DNA of 64,000 nucleotides, from contig NC_092671.1 of the NCBI RefSeq assembly GCF_964355755.1, forward strand, positions 12,814,501 through 12,878,500, written 5' to 3'. The position numbers and the translations under genes are program-made. The notes under the pieces are model-generated. The model was not told the DNA's origin. It ran no database searches and was given only the letters and a program-made list of their open reading frames with translations. The stretch comes from Antedon mediterranea (lineage: Eukaryota; Echinodermata; Crinoidea; Comatulida; Antedonidae). Shown piece by piece: positions 1 through 15,200 of this stretch. Each line of letters opens with the position of its first letter. Within the stretch, counting starts at the first letter, position 1.

Positions 1-250
1 GTTGAAGTTCAAGATGGTGAGTCTGTGAGGTTAGAGGTGAAAGTGGTTGGAAATCCAGAACCAGAGATCAAATGGTTTAGAGATGGTAATGAGCTACAAG
101 AAGATCAGCATTATCAGTATGTTCTTGATGAAGATGACACCTGGTCATTAATTTTGGCGGAAGCTACACCGGCTGATGCTGGAGAGTTTACTTGTCAAGC
201 AGAGAACTGTCATGGTTCTGTTTCCTGTAAAGCATACCTCAACGTAGAAG
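1..250 (+). CDS. Ig (I-set) domain exon, cut by window edge
   Basis: The open frame runs in from the edge and ends at a GT donor in phase 1. It shows the I-set core: Trp in IKWFRDG, then DAGEFTCQAEN around the second Cys. It is probably the last of the Ig repeats expected upstream in obscurin. Confidence 0.85.
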
Positions 251-3200
251 GTGAGAAACTCTTGACCTCATTTTAATATACTCCCAAAGGTGAAAGGAAA
301 TTTAATTATACTGTGTTTTCAAATCTGCTAGTTTCTTTGTAGGCCATTTCTATGCAAAACAACTTTTCATTGTACATATTTTTAAATAGAAAATAGATAG
401 AGAAATGCCAAAAAGATATTATATTCACTTATTAATTTGGTTAATTTTTAAATTTGTACATGAATTAAAATATAATATAGAAATATTATGACTTACTAGT
501 GTTTTAACAAACATTTTAAAAATTAAAAGTCCTTTTAAAACTCAACCTCTACTTTTATTAGAAGACCCTGCAACTGTAACAGAAGATGAGATTTCTTCGG
601 AACTAGGGGACTCAAGAACAAAAAAAGATACAGAGACTGTTGCCAGACTTCTGAAAGAACATAAAGAAAAGAGGTTAAGAAATGGTTCCTTATCAACATC
701 AGGAGCAGAGGAGGTAACATTTCTAAATAAGTTTTCACTTGTTTACTTACATTAGCATGTAATATGCAAACTAACTTTGAAAAGCCAACTAAAGTCTACT
801 ATTGAGAAATTAGTTTACTAATACATAATCCATATGAACCACATACTTTGTGAAGTTGTTGTTATTATATCCTTGTTATTGCCAAGTTTTTAAATAAAGG
901 ATTAAATGAATTAAATGTATTGGAATGTTAGTAAAACAACAGATCAATATGTATACATATCCAAAGTTGTTAGGATTGAGGCAACTTCTGAAATATGTTT
1001 AAAAAGAAAAGCATAGTATTAAAAGCATTATACTTCTGAAATCTGAACAAAATACAATTATATTAAAATGTAAGCTGTTTCATTGTACAAACTATTGACA
1101 GTTGATTATATGATTTTTGATAGGAAATGTTTTGTCGATATATTGTTTTGGAAAACTACCAAAGTGATAAACTGAACATCCAACAAGGAGATGAAGTAGA
1201 GGTTCTAGAATCACAATCTGAGGAGAGATGGTTAATTAAACACATTGAAGATTCATCTATGGTATGTAATAGATTATATATGTCATTTTAATTATCCAAC
1301 AACCTTCTATTTCCTATTGTAAATTTGTAATCCTTGAAGATTAAGATATATTTAATTTAGGATGTCATTAAGGCTAAATAGTGGGATGAATAACGTTTAT
1401 ATTTTAATGCTTAAAGTGATTGTAGTTTGTATAAAACCATTATAATTAATTTTCTTATAACCTATGATATCCATTTATCTACTTTAAAGTTTCTTACCGT
1501 TTTAAAACACATATTGACTGAAAACAATAAACTAAATTTGGTATCTTATTTTAATATTGTAAATGTTTATTTGTTTTAATTTTTTTATTTTAAATTCCCA
1601 ACGCCATCGAGTCATATTGGTTTGTGTTGATATCAAGACGATACTATATTCATATCATAACTACTACTAATTTTTCTATTGTTAAGTTTTGTCAATATGA
1701 TCACAATTGTTATTTTTGCTTTAGATTGGTTATGTTCCTGCCTCTCTGCTGGAAAAGCTTGATGAAGATGATAGTGGCCAATCCAAAAGGAACAGTGTTA
1801 AACTTGCCATTCAAGAACTCTTCCCGGAAATTGGTAACTTAACGCCTGATTCATAAAATAATTATTAATTGTATAACTTTTTTACGGAAGGAAAAATACT
1901 GTCATTAATTTCTTTTAAGAAGGACACAGTAACGAGTCATAATGATTAAGTTAAATTGTTTGTTTAATTGAGGCAAGTTTATAATGGGTTTTTCTAGTGA
2001 ACAAAAAACAATTGGGGCCTTATGGTAACAGAATGCATATTTGTTGTTGGCTAAATGAAATTATAAATGATATGTTTTGCACAAATTTGACTTTTATTGC
2101 CAATATATTATCTGGTTTCCACGCCTATATTTGATATCAATAAATTATTCCACATTGGATACAATTGTATAAGTTATTAAGTTTATATTTTTCTTAAATA
2201 TAGTACCAACTGCTGAATCTATGCAGGAAAACAAACTGAAAAGAAAGCTGAGTGCTAAAGAAAGGTTGTTGACAATGAGGCAATACTCTGACCAAGATGA
2301 TGTAAAGGATGTAAGTGTGTTTTTGTATTTAAAAACCACAAACAATTAATATGTGTTTATATGTTTGCATTATCGATTGATCCAGTGTGCTAATGGTAGA
2401 TTTTCTGCATATGAAAAGAGGAAATTCTGGGTTTGAATCTTGGTTAGGGTGGCTTTTCTCATACATATTTCCACATTTTACTGTTTTTAAATAATACTAA
2501 TTAATTTCCAGGATATCACCAGTTTACACAAATACACCTGTAAAACTTCCTGAAAGTATTGTTTTATTATTTCATTTATTATTAATATGTAATGTTTATT
2601 AAGACTAGGAAAATAGGCTATGTTCCATAAATGACACGTTTTGCTTTAATAACAAAAATCGGAAAGAAATATTCTATACTGTCTAGTTTTGTTCATGTTG
2701 TCCACTGATCAGTTTGCGAAAAGCCAACATTCATAATATCACCTTTTGAGAAGGTTGTTATTGCAACGTTGACCAAGTTTTGACTTTACTACTTTATCAG
2801 GAGTGAAACTGCAATTCCTTTGAGGAATATGTTTAACCAAATTACTCTACTGCATATAAGAGTAGATCAAGGGGGAAAATAAATATTGCCATCTTAAGCT
2901 TTGTCTACACTATCAAACTAGTTTGACAAAAAAGTTTGATGTCCAAAAATATGGTAGTGATATGCCCAAATATGGTAGTGGTATGACATCATCATGTCCA
3001 TATAGGCACATCACATTTGTCACATCACATAAAATTTTATAGCGTAGACAGCTTTTTAGCAATGCTGTTCATTGAATCAAACCAACCAGCAAAATTATGT
3101 TAATATCTGATATTGTTTGACCCACTATTTCAAAATCCTGGATCCGCTACTATAATTTATCATCTAATTTGATTTAAAAGTCATGAGTTTTAAAAGTCAT

Positions 3201-6200
3201 TAGGTCAGGATTGAACCCTGGACCTTGTTATTGGAAGGCAATCAGTTAACCACCAGCTTCTCTAGTGATACCAAATGCTTATTAGAGTTGTTCTATGAAT
3301 CAAACCAGCACAATTTGGTCATATCTAATATACATTAGATTTATGTTTATATGGAAATTTAATTATCAAGTTTGTCTAAAATGCTATACAATACTTGCTT
3401 CAATTTTAGTAGTATGAAAATGTACTGAACTTAGCTCATTTTTTTATTGGTGGAAATGATAAAGTTATTATAACTAGGCATGGAAATGAGTCATCAGTCT
3501 TGGTTTCAATTTATTAAGTTATTACTTTATATTTAATAAAAAGTTTGCAACTTTTTCTGCTATATTACATAATGTTTATCAATATTAATTTCTTTGATGG
3601 CTATGAACAATCATAATATAACTGTCATGCTATTTATAAATTATATTACAACATATTAATAGAGAAATAGTAATATACATACCAATAAAATTCTGATGTT
3701 ATTTATACAGAGTTTTGATATGTGCGTGGCAATAGCGTCCTATATTCCAGTTGAAGAAGATGTTGATCACATTCCATTAGTCGAAGGACAATATGTAGAG
3801 ATCTTAGACTCAGATGGTGCAATTGAATGGCTTGTGCAAACTAAACCAACAAAGGTCAACCCTCCAAGGCGAGGATGGGTTCCTGCCAGCCACCTCATGA
3901 AAGACCGTGCTACCATGGTTCCTGGACAAACCGAGTCGTTAAACCGGATGATATCAAGAGTAATATTGGATGAAAGTGATTCTGACTTAGCTGGAACTAA
4001 AAAACAAGAAGCTCTCATCAAAAGAAGGTTAGTATATCTATAATAAAATAATGTTTAACAATTCAAATTCTTTACTTGTTTACGGAGCTCAGCAATGCTG
4101 GGTCCGGAGTCGAGGCTAGGCTATGCCTATAAGCCCCTTTTGATAATTACATCAACTCTTGAATATGGCGCAAATTTAAGAGGGTGGTTGGACCATGCCC
4201 GTTCAAGACCGGACTTAAATTGATTGGTTGATCTTGAAGCTACTACATCCTCCGATAACGAATTCCATAATATAATAGCTTTTCGACCAAATGAGTCCCT
4301 CATCCAATTTGTGCGTGAGAACTTAAATTTTAATTTAAAAGAATGACCACGTGTTCTAACATCTTCATCACGCTCAAAAAAAGAATCAGCAGAAATACTA
4401 TCCACTCCATGTAAAATTTTAAAAATCTGTATCAAATGAGCTCTTTGCCTTCTGTATGCGAGAGTATAGGTTGAGAATTTTCAGCCTTTCAGAATAAGGT
4501 AAATGACGAATGGAAAAAATGGAAAAAATAAGCTTGGTGGCACGTTCTTGGACTTTTTCCAATAGGTCTTCCTCCTTACAATGCAGCGAGTTAAAAACAA
4601 CGTTGCAGTATTCCAAGGTCGGACGAATAATAGCTTTATATAAACGAAGAAACCCATCCATATTTAAAAACTTGAACTTTGCTATGAACAATCATAATAT
4701 AACTGTAAAATATAGGATGTAATGTTAACAGTCTTACCCCTGATGTAACTCCGATAGACCACAATTTACCTCCAATAGGCTAAAGAGTGTATAAACATAG
4801 CTGTTAAAAGTTAGAACCTCCAAGCTTATAATTCATCCATAAAAAATTAATATTGTTTTTATTCTTTAGGTATGTTCTAGAAGAATTGCTGCAGACAGAA
4901 AGAGCTTTTGTAAAGAATATGATGTTTTGTTTAGAAACATACCTTCCATTGGTTGAGGACCAGAATGCACCACCAGCTGTTAAAGGAAAAAAAGATGTGC
5001 TCTTCTTAAATTTTGAGAAAATCTGTGACTTTCATAAAAAGTAAGTTGTTTACAATAAATCTATGACTGCGACAAACACCTGCAAAATAGGATTGTTTTT
5101 TTACAACATCTTGCAAGATTCATGTCCATACTGTATATAGCAAAAATACATTTCCGCCAACATTGTTTTTTAAAACATGCATAATATAGTTATAATGCAT
5201 ATATAAACTAAGATTTTTAAAATGTTTAAAATTCAGGTTACTTCATTGTAAACATTTCATCATTATAGTTTTAGGTCTTTTTATATTTCTGTAAAATACA
5301 AAAATGTTTCTATCAAGTCTACAATTGAAAACAATTGCTGCAATCAAGAAATATTCATATTATAATGTAAAAATTTCAGTTTAATAAACGCATGCAGATA
5401 AATATCGGGACTACATTTATTTTACTATTTCCTTTCGTTGCAATTGCCAAAGCTGTCAAAGCTTTATCTGACACAAAATGTGGACATGATGATGTCATAT
5501 CACTACCAGATTTGGGTATATCTCTACCATATTTGGGCACATCACACTTTTTTGTCAAACTAGTTTGATAGTATAGACAGAGTTTAAGATTGCCGTCAAA
5601 GCACTTATTAAACAAAAGAATGGAAAAACAGAAAAAAGTTCTTTTTAAAAAATTGTCAGCAGATTGCATTGATTATAACGAATGGCCTTTAATTTCCTGT
5701 TGCTAAGAGAGTTGTATTAACATTTTCATCTACCACTTAAAGCCAAGCAATTTTCTTTGCAATAATATATGCGAAGAGTTTTCTTGAAACTAGGAAGAAA
5801 TAGGTCATGTGTCAATTTACCAACTTCCTTTAAACACGGCTTGCTGTTTCGTCTGTCATATTATCATTGACTTTAAACTTTCCCTTAATCTATCCCATAG
5901 GCCATATTATGATAGACAAAATTTCCTGTTTTTCACATTATTTTATTTGACAGATTCAGATTACATTCCCTTGATCTTACCTATATTTTTGTCTTCAAAT
6001 TTTTACCTGATTATTATAATTATGAATAGTTTATATGTTTTGTGTAGACATTGTTATACGAAATAAAAAGGCGAGTTAATATACTAAGCACTCCTCAGAT
6101 ATTCAAAGTGAAAATGAGACAATTTACTAAAAATGTATCAATATTACTTCATGTCTGTACATTTATGTAATCTCTTTTGATTTTTTTTACATATGTTAAA

Positions 6201-9200
6201 GATATATTTCCACCCCCACGCCCGAAAATAATTATTATTGAGTTTTTGGCTAAATTTAACTGTTCATTTTGTCTTTTTTATAAGTGAAAACGGTTTTTTT
6301 TTCTACGCAAGTAATTTACTTATTAAAACTGCGAAATTGCATACTCAAAGTCTTTTTTTTATTATTCTTCATTTTTCATGTTTTTTGGGGACAATGCATC
6401 TTTAAAGCTTAATATATTAAATGCACTAAATAAATATAATAATCTAATACACAGCCGGCTATAAAAGGCTTACAGACACAGTATGTTTATGCAATTTAAT
6501 GATAAAGTATATTTTCACTTTTTCATTATTTATTATTCACAAATTTTTACAGCACCTTTGTAAAAGAGTTAGAAGAGTGTGGAAATGACGCTTACAGTGT
6601 AGGTAGAGCTTTCATTAAATGGGTAAGAATAATTTGTTCTCAAAATTAATTTACAAGGTTATTTAACGTTATAGTAGTATAATATATAATAGTAAAATAA
6701 AGTTGAAGAGATACTGTATATTTCCTATATCATTTAACATCTAAGGAAATATTTATCCTATTTATTTTATTCAAAAAACAACTGAACATATAATAATATA
6801 CAGTGACGCTTTAAGAAATGTTTACATTTTTTTTTTCTGTAGCAATGCAATTTTGAATATCACGTGCAATACTGCAAAAACAAACCGAGGTCAGAGAACT
6901 GCCTAACACCTACTGTCAAAGCCTGCTTTGATGTGAGTATGATTGAATAGGCCTACATTTTAATTTCATAAACGGATATTCCATACCACACCCAATTACC
7001 TTATAAATTAACAGGATGATCAATTTAGAAAACAATGGACATACAGAGTTAATACAATTAACACAATTTAGATATTATTGAACAAATTGATTTAATTTGC
7101 TTAAATGTATTGCTTTTTTTTACATTATCTTAGGAATATCTTCGTAGTAAAGGCATAGTGGATAAATTTAGTTTATCAGATTATCTGATTAAACCAGTGC
7201 AACGGCTTACTAAGTACCAGCTTCTACTTAAGGAGGTTGTGAAGTATACATCAAGAGCTAAAGAAGACTGTATTGAACTAGAGGTAAAAATGAACAATAA
7301 TGTTAAACTGCATATCCATGTAAAGTAGGCATTGCAGGACTCTATATTTTATAGATCTTACTATATTTGTTTTAATTTACGGTCTTTCATCTGGATCTTA
7401 ATATTTTTTTTTTTAGCGTAGATGCTAATCAAGGCCGTAGTGAGAGTTTAAAGATGCTTTATAATATAATTATTAATAAAAAATATGACAATTTGTGCTG
7501 GGAACTTGGGGTGGGTGGTGAAAATTGAGAATTTCAGATAAGGCGAGCGCCTTGTTTATAATAATTAAAACAAAATGAAATAACAATGATAGCAATAATG
7601 TTAATAGAATAATTACGATGATGATAGAGTATCAAACATTATATATTCTATGCCTAAAATCATCAATCCATTTATCACTGAAAGTCTACACCTGGCCTAC
7701 CATGAATCTCTCCAATATAATTATTAATAATGACAGGCTGATCATAAGTTGATTGACACATATATTGACCTTGTATTTCTTAATTTTCTAGATGGCATTG
7801 AATGTAATGATGCAAGTACCTAAAAGGGCTAATGACTTAATGCACATCAGTCTCATCGAAGGCTTCCAGGTAAAACTAATGTGCTCTTTATGATTGGTAC
7901 TCAGGTTAAGACATTAATCTATGACAAATTACTGTTTCCTTCTCATATATCTGCGATAGAATTCTATAGAGACATGAATACTAGTAATTAGGTAATGTTT
8001 AATTTTTAACATGCATTTGTCACAAAATCAGGTTACAAGTACATATGATCTATATATCAATTACTGAAATCACACAATCTGACCTACTTTACAAAATTTG
8101 GTTATAACTATTTAATTGATTATCCTTTCTTTAATAAATGTACATTAAAATTTTAAATTTAAAACTGTAAGTATATATACAAATAAAACTAACCTGCAAT
8201 ATACTAATATATTTGGAATAAGAATATACTAATGATGAATTTCTAAGACACAAAAGACTAACATTCCTCCGAACTAGACAGGAAATTAAAAGGCGATATA
8301 ACCCAGTAGGCCTGATAGTAAACTCAATATTGCTTTATGATGATAATAGTATTTTTTACATTTCCTCTCACTAATGGCTTTAAGTTAAAATAATGAGGTA
8401 TTTGTCCTATATGGTAGACTGGCTATTTAGAAGCAAATTCAGGTCAGTGTATAATTCACACAGACCTAGCTGCTACACTGAGGTTTACTAAACTAATGTA
8501 CTATAATAAGAATTAGTTATGTGTAAGGCAACACACAGATTAATGCTATATTAAATCATAGCATATAAAGTAGTTAATATCAAATATAGGTTATGCTTTG
8601 ATTTGAACAAAGAAACAACTAAAAACAAATTGCCACATAACTAGGACACAACATTGCGGATTAAATTGTCAATTATATGCTTTCACCTTTTTTTCAAGGG
8701 CAACATTAATGATCTTGGAAAGCTGTATCGCCAGGAGGACTACACAGTGTGGACAGGAAAGCAGAAAGGGAGGGGAAAAGAACGGCATGTGTTTCTATTT
8801 AAAGATCTTATTATGCTTACTAAGATCAAGAAAGATCCCCGCTCTGAAGGGTTTACATATGCTTACAAGAACCACATGACGGTAAGTATCTGTGGCTCAG
8901 ACTTATACCATGGAGTTTTTTACTCCATGCTTATACATACTTACCTCGCAAAGTGGGTCTGGGGGAACTCACACCAAGTATTACAACCAGTACCAAACTG
9001 AGAGAGGCGATAGGAGTAATGATACTGTTGGTAAAAATGAAAGAATATTGAAATAGAGTATGTTATATAAGGAACAGTGCCATAAGGTGACAAATGTTCC
9101 AAAACAAGTGTAAAATGGTACTGCTAGGCCTACTCCTAATTTAGAGTAGAACCCCTATTAAGGACACCTTGGGGGCCCAACTAACAGTGACCCCTTAATA

Positions 9201-12200
9201 GGGGTGTCCCTTGAATACCAGTTTTGGTAATGTTAAACATAATTGTCCATTTAATGGGGAAGTTTCCCCTTAATATAGATTGATTGAATTGATTGAATTT
9301 ATTTGGTTCATACATAAAATACATTATAAAATAGACGACAAACAGTACATCAAATTCAAAAGACAACACCAGAAAAGTACAAAAAACAGAAGGTGTCAAA
9401 CAATGGAAACAGAACAAAATGAACCAAGGATAATTAGATAAAGTTTCACATTTTCAGTGTAACTTATTTCCATCTAAGTCCTTATGTACATTTAACTGAG
9501 ACAAATTGACATCTTAAAAAAGTTATATAAACAAAAAAGTAAACGCTCGCAAAAAAGTAAATAGGTCCCCTGAATAGGAATATTGGGTATCTATTGTACA
9601 TCTATGGGAGAGCTTTAGAGGGATCATCAATTTTTTTTCATTTCTTAATATAAACATAAAAAGGCACAATCATAACAGAATAAATTCATTCACATTCATC
9701 CTATTGGAACATGAATGAAGCTAAAAAAAGAACAATTGTTTTTTTATTTGGCAAACTCAACTGTGTTATTGTTATTGTTGTGATACAGCACATTTTAAAA
9801 CCAACATTTGTGCCAACTACATCAATGTGATGTCAATTATATTATGACATTATTTTGAAAGATAAAACACTTTTATGTTTGAATGTTTTGAAATAGCAAT
9901 AATCAAATTATGAATGTATTATATCAATGATCCTGGTTAATAAATTGATAGATATTGTTTTGAACACAAAACATTGTATGACCTTCAGAAAAATGAAAAT
10001 GTGCTTTTAGAGCAGAAACATTAAAACATAATGTATCTAGAGACCTAGATTGCTCCTTTTTCATTGTATGAATTGTATGAAGTATCCAGTCAGGTAATAG
10101 ACATATTATTTGCAAATTAGAATTTCATTATCCTTCGTCAACAATGTGATCCAATATAGAAGTTATGTATGTCAGTATAGGCCATCTTTTAACAGTTCAT
10201 ACTTTGAATGCAGATCTCACCGAGCCAATGGCATAACACAAGGGGAAAATGCTCATGGTTTAGGGGCCCTCCAACGCTGGGTAGTTGCATTGGGCTTCTC
10301 ATGCTCTTGGGCCTTTGGATTTAGCCAGAGAACATTCAGAGCTGTTACGCCATTTCACCGAGCAATGGTATCTACTACTACAATACTACTGTAGATATAA
10401 ACTTACAACTGAATGAATGTGTTGTGGCATCTTGACCATTTGTTCTAGGTTAAATTCCGGTTCTGATTCACTATCAGGAGTGCTCTCCCGAATTAGCATA
10501 GCGCCGTTCATCAAACTTCAATACAACTTAGTTTAGAAGTACTGTATTTTCTTCCTATAATTAAAACAGTCTTGCTATGTAAGATACCTGAAAAAATAAA
10601 ATAAATGTTATTGACTAAGGTAATTTAATTTTATGTTAGATACCTGGCATAGGAATGACAGAAGAATCTAGAGATGAAAGATGTTTTGAATTGTGGTATG
10701 GCAAAGCATCATCTTCCCTTAGCATGACATTACAGGTAAGAGTGAACATAATGATACAATATTACAAAAAGGTGGTACACTTAAACATACACAGTTAAAT
10801 ACACTATTATACAATTAGTTAAGTCTTATTCAAAATTGATTCACCTATGAAATGATTATGTTTTATAGGCAAAAACAAAGTATGTAAAAGAGGCTTGGGT
10901 AAAAGAAATAAGAAGTCTACTTGAACAGAAACAAATGGAAATGTTAGAAGCAAAAGCCAGCGTGGAGAGGATTTATGGTATTAAAGTTTATGCTGTAATA
11001 TTAATGTTTATTGACATGGTATTTTCATAGTAGGCCTATTGAAGATGACAAAATTATGTCATTACAGTATAAAAAAAGAAAAATAATAACTAAAACCAAT
11101 AGTAAAAATACCTGTATTCTTTTAAAAGATCATACAAAATGTGTAATCTTATGATGGTTTCACTTTTGTAAAGCCTGCCCTCTCTAAAATAAGAAAGTAA
11201 TAACAAAATAAACACAAAGCTTATAAAAAGATGCCCTTTATTACAAATTGTTAGCTCTACTTTTCCATTTAATGAACACCAAATCTTAATGAAAAATTTA
11301 ATAAAGATCAAAACAGAAAATCAGTAAACTCTAAACACCCATCTCATTCAACTTTTGATATTACCTATTATAAAACAGGTGCATTACATCAAACAAGAAG
11401 TTCTATACGATCAGCCAGTTCAATTTCATCACTCAATTCCGAGCCAGGTAGTGCGCCCTCTCCATAGATGTTGCATGTTGTCTGTCTATCTGGTTTTAAT
11501 ATGTTAACTAATTCTCTAATATCTTTTATCTATAGAACTTTTTTTTTACTTTTGTCTAAATATTACTAATAAAAACATATTACTTTTGTAACATGACATT
11601 TTCTGACAATTACAGTTTCTACTTTCTAATTAGGTAATTTAATTTAGTTTACTTTATACGGACATTTCTATATTTTCTTTTTTCTAGTAACTCTTTTATT
11701 TGTGCATGTTAAACTATCAATTATGTATAGCTTTGTAATGTGTTTGTTGATTTATATCTATGAGTAGCTATTTATTCACAATGCAAAAAGGGATACTGTA
11801 CATCAGTAGATAAATACCTATATTATATAGATTCCTCCAGCATTATAGGGGGGGCTAAATATTTCATAAATGATAAAAACAATCCATTGGGTTGCAGAAA
11901 AATAAAAATAGTAATTATTTTATTTTAAAAAGACATGGCTGTTAAATTTTAGGGGTGGAGGGAAGGACTAAAGCCTGTCTATCCCCCGCCTAAATCTACT
12001 GCCTCCCTCTTTTAAAACCCTTCTATCCCTGCACCTCCATCTTTAAAACTTTGATTTGGAGTCATTGAAAATACCAGTAGAAAACCACATTTTGGATGAT
12101 TGTGTAGAGCGAGTTCAGCCTTATTCTGACTTATGTTTGTTATTAAATCAAATAAATTTGCTTCATTTACTAGTAGAGGACCAGCTAATAGGTTCTGTGA

Positions 12201-15200
12201 TCAACTTTATAGAACAAAGGTACAAAATATTTGATATTATTTGTTTTATAGGAACACTCAGTAATTCCAGTTTATTAAGCAAGTCCAGTGAATCCCTTAC
12301 ATTCAATGAAACTTCCACATCAAGTTTAGGTGCCACGTCATCGTTATCCGTACCAGCTCGTCTCCATGGTGACAGTTTCACAAGCCTCGACAGAGATTCC
12401 CCACCACGGGATGTAAGTAAAAAGGCTATGCTAGATTAACTTGCACATTTACAAGCACTTGCATGATACTGACATTTGTCTTTGCTACAAAACAGTAAAA
12501 TTAGGTAACAGAGCTGGTGGGAGTAAGACATTTGAAACGGATTGGATTTATGTCTGCTCTCTGCCCAGATGAGCATTTGTAAATGATTACCGGCTTATAT
12601 AACAATATCACATTAATATTACCATTACATACCAGTACATTAAGTTCCTCTAAATTCTCTTTGGAACATGTTTGAAGACTCATTTTTTCTATACTATGCC
12701 ATTATGCTTTTGTAACAGAAATGTTTTGAGTTTGCTTTTAATATGAAGAAATGTATACTGTAGTTTGCTTTTTTTCTCTCTCAAACTGTATACAATAATA
12801 ATTTTGCTTGTCAACCAAATAATTATGAAAGACAGAGAAAATGTATGAAACAACTACAGTACCTTATTTCGATATGATAGTTTATCAAATTTCAGAAAAA
12901 TCCTTGTTACATGAAATCAACTACATTTTTCAAATTAAGCTAAATTGTTAAGCATTTTTGAGTAGAAGTTTTGTAAATGTTGTAGTAGGTGATGCAGATG
13001 AGTTATAGTCGCTTAGGCTAGAGTTGTCCCAGCAAATTTGTTTTATTTTTCTGTACATCAAACAATATCAATTATTCTGGTTGTAATAATTCTGTACTCA
13101 TATTTTGGTCTATTGTATGTAAAAATAGTGCCACTCTTAACTGGCTATTAATTGTAGCTTTGCTTATATGCAATACATGTCTTAATCCAGAATTGTGAAG
13201 ATCTAGAAATCGGTGGGTTATACGAAATATCTGATGACTTTATCGCCGGAGGAATGTGTGGGCTAGAACTAAGCAAAGGCGAGTTAGTCAAGCTTGTAGA
13301 GGCTGAGAATAACAATGTATGCATTGTTCAGTCCATGCCTAGCCCAGAATGTTGCACTGGTGAGGAGGGCAGTGTACCACCTTACTTACTACGGAGAAGA
13401 AAGTCCCTTGAAGGTAACATGCTCAATATTTTGCTGTCATAGATGAAGTAGTTCTGTTGCTAAGCTTGGCTTTTCTCTTTTTTTTACATATTTTGATCTA
13501 CATTCACACATTGTATGTCTTCTTTTGTACATTACTTTGTTTGATTTGTGAAAAATAAATAATAACAAGTCTCAATTTAAAATTTACTCATAATTCGTTG
13601 TTAAGTTATGTATAAAGTATATCAATTATACTGCCATACTGTATTTGCTTGACATGTGCAGGATGTGTTTATCTTAAAATTTATCAATAACACAAACAAA
13701 TATTATATAATGAATTATTAAATAATAATTTATTATAAAATACTGCTGTTACTGTTAAAGTTTAAGTTTGATATTAATTTTGAATGCTGCATTTTGAGTA
13801 GTGAAATAATTAGATAATAAGTAAATAAAATTATTAATAATAATAATAATAAAATTATTAACAACTCCATTAACTATTTTTACAGCACCTGTCAGCATAG
13901 TAGAAAAACCAGAAACTGTTTCTGTAAATGTAGGTGATAACGCAACTTTCACTTGCACGTTCACCGGCATGCCAACACCAACTACTGATTGGTACTTTAA
14001 AGGTCATGTGATCAAAGGTCAAAGTAGCATGAATGTCGATGAGGGATTATGGATATCAACCATCACAATACTGAATGTGAACATAGAGGACAGTGGGAAA
14101 TACAGATGCGTTATAAATAACGCATTTAGTACAAAGTCTTGCATGGCTCATTTGCATGTAGCATGTAGGTTGACAAATGAATCAGCTCATTATTTATTCA
14201 TTAATTATAAATGAATATTCATTTAATTTGAAGTTATTCATTACATTTTTCATTCATACAATTGTTCTTTCATCATTCATTAATCTGTTAACTTAATTCA
14301 TTCATAGCTAAAACAAGTTTGAATCAAATCTCTCTATCAACTAATGGCAATCAATAAATATCCGATCTATTAATGAATAACAAATTAATTCAAAGAACTT
14401 ACATTTTTTCAAAACAATCAATTCTTCTACCATCCGAATGACAAAACAATCCAGTGGCTGCTGACCATTCAAACTAACCAGCAATTCAATAACTGCTCAC
14501 CAATCAAAAACTGACCAACAAAAACAATCCTGTCAACCAAGCCACTTCTGCCAGCCAAACACTACACAATAACAAGTACAGTGTTAACCAACATCTCAAA
14601 CAACATCTGTAAAAGTAGCAAAAATGTTTTGTGTACATAATCAAAACTAAAAACTTACCTACTCAAGATTTAGAACTTTTCAAAACTTCTATTAATTAGA
14701 AACAGAAACCACATTAATTTATTTGATGTTCATCTTCTTTCTGATTCAGATGTTTGGGGATCTCCGTCCATCACTACCATTGAAAGCTCCGATGATGCCA
14801 TACTTGAATTTGATGACGACACTATAATGTCTCTACCAGATAATTCTCCGTCCATAGCAACAGATCACCTGAAAACAAACATCTTTGAAATTAACTCAAC
14901 AATAACCAATATTCACAATAACAATGTAAATAAAAGTGAGAGATCTATTGAACATATAGGTAAGTTTGTACATTTGTACATCATATGTAAACCATTGATT
15001 ATATTATCATTATCTATATATAAATTTACGTAAGGGCAAAATTCGGTAAATCTCGGTTTATTTCTAGAATTTCTACTCGATGGTATATAAAGTTGGTTCA
15101 TAATTTCGGTACTGATTTTAACCATCTGATGTAACCCTGTTTACTAATTAAATTGAGTTAGGTAATTAGTTATTGACGATTAAAACGAATTTAGGTTCAA

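Larger units (their letters stand above)
3600..4706. repeat. 26-bp perfect direct repeat bracketing an exon and the LINE
   Basis: The same 26 bp, beginning gctatgaacaatcataat, occurs at 3600-3625 and 4681-4706, spaced 1081 bp. The right copy abuts the LINE's 5'-truncated end, as a target-site duplication would, but the left copy lies beyond the SH3 exon 3711-4027, about 440 bp outside the LINE. Confidence 0.85.

Noticed and set aside
2896-3055. CRISPR-like or regulatory tandem array from the repeated 'atatggtag' words
   Set aside because: The words are the interior of a MITE present in four dispersed copies, and the organism is an animal.
5809-6066. 85-codon hydrophobic frame in the DH intron
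   Set aside because: T-rich intronic DNA gives Phe/Leu/Ile-rich translations by composition; no exon borders.
10110-10394. 94-codon plus-strand frame in the PH-domain intron
   Set aside because: No splice-site fit, no recognisable domain, and it would break the PH domain. The GC-richer patch at 10181-10360 is probably an old repeat.
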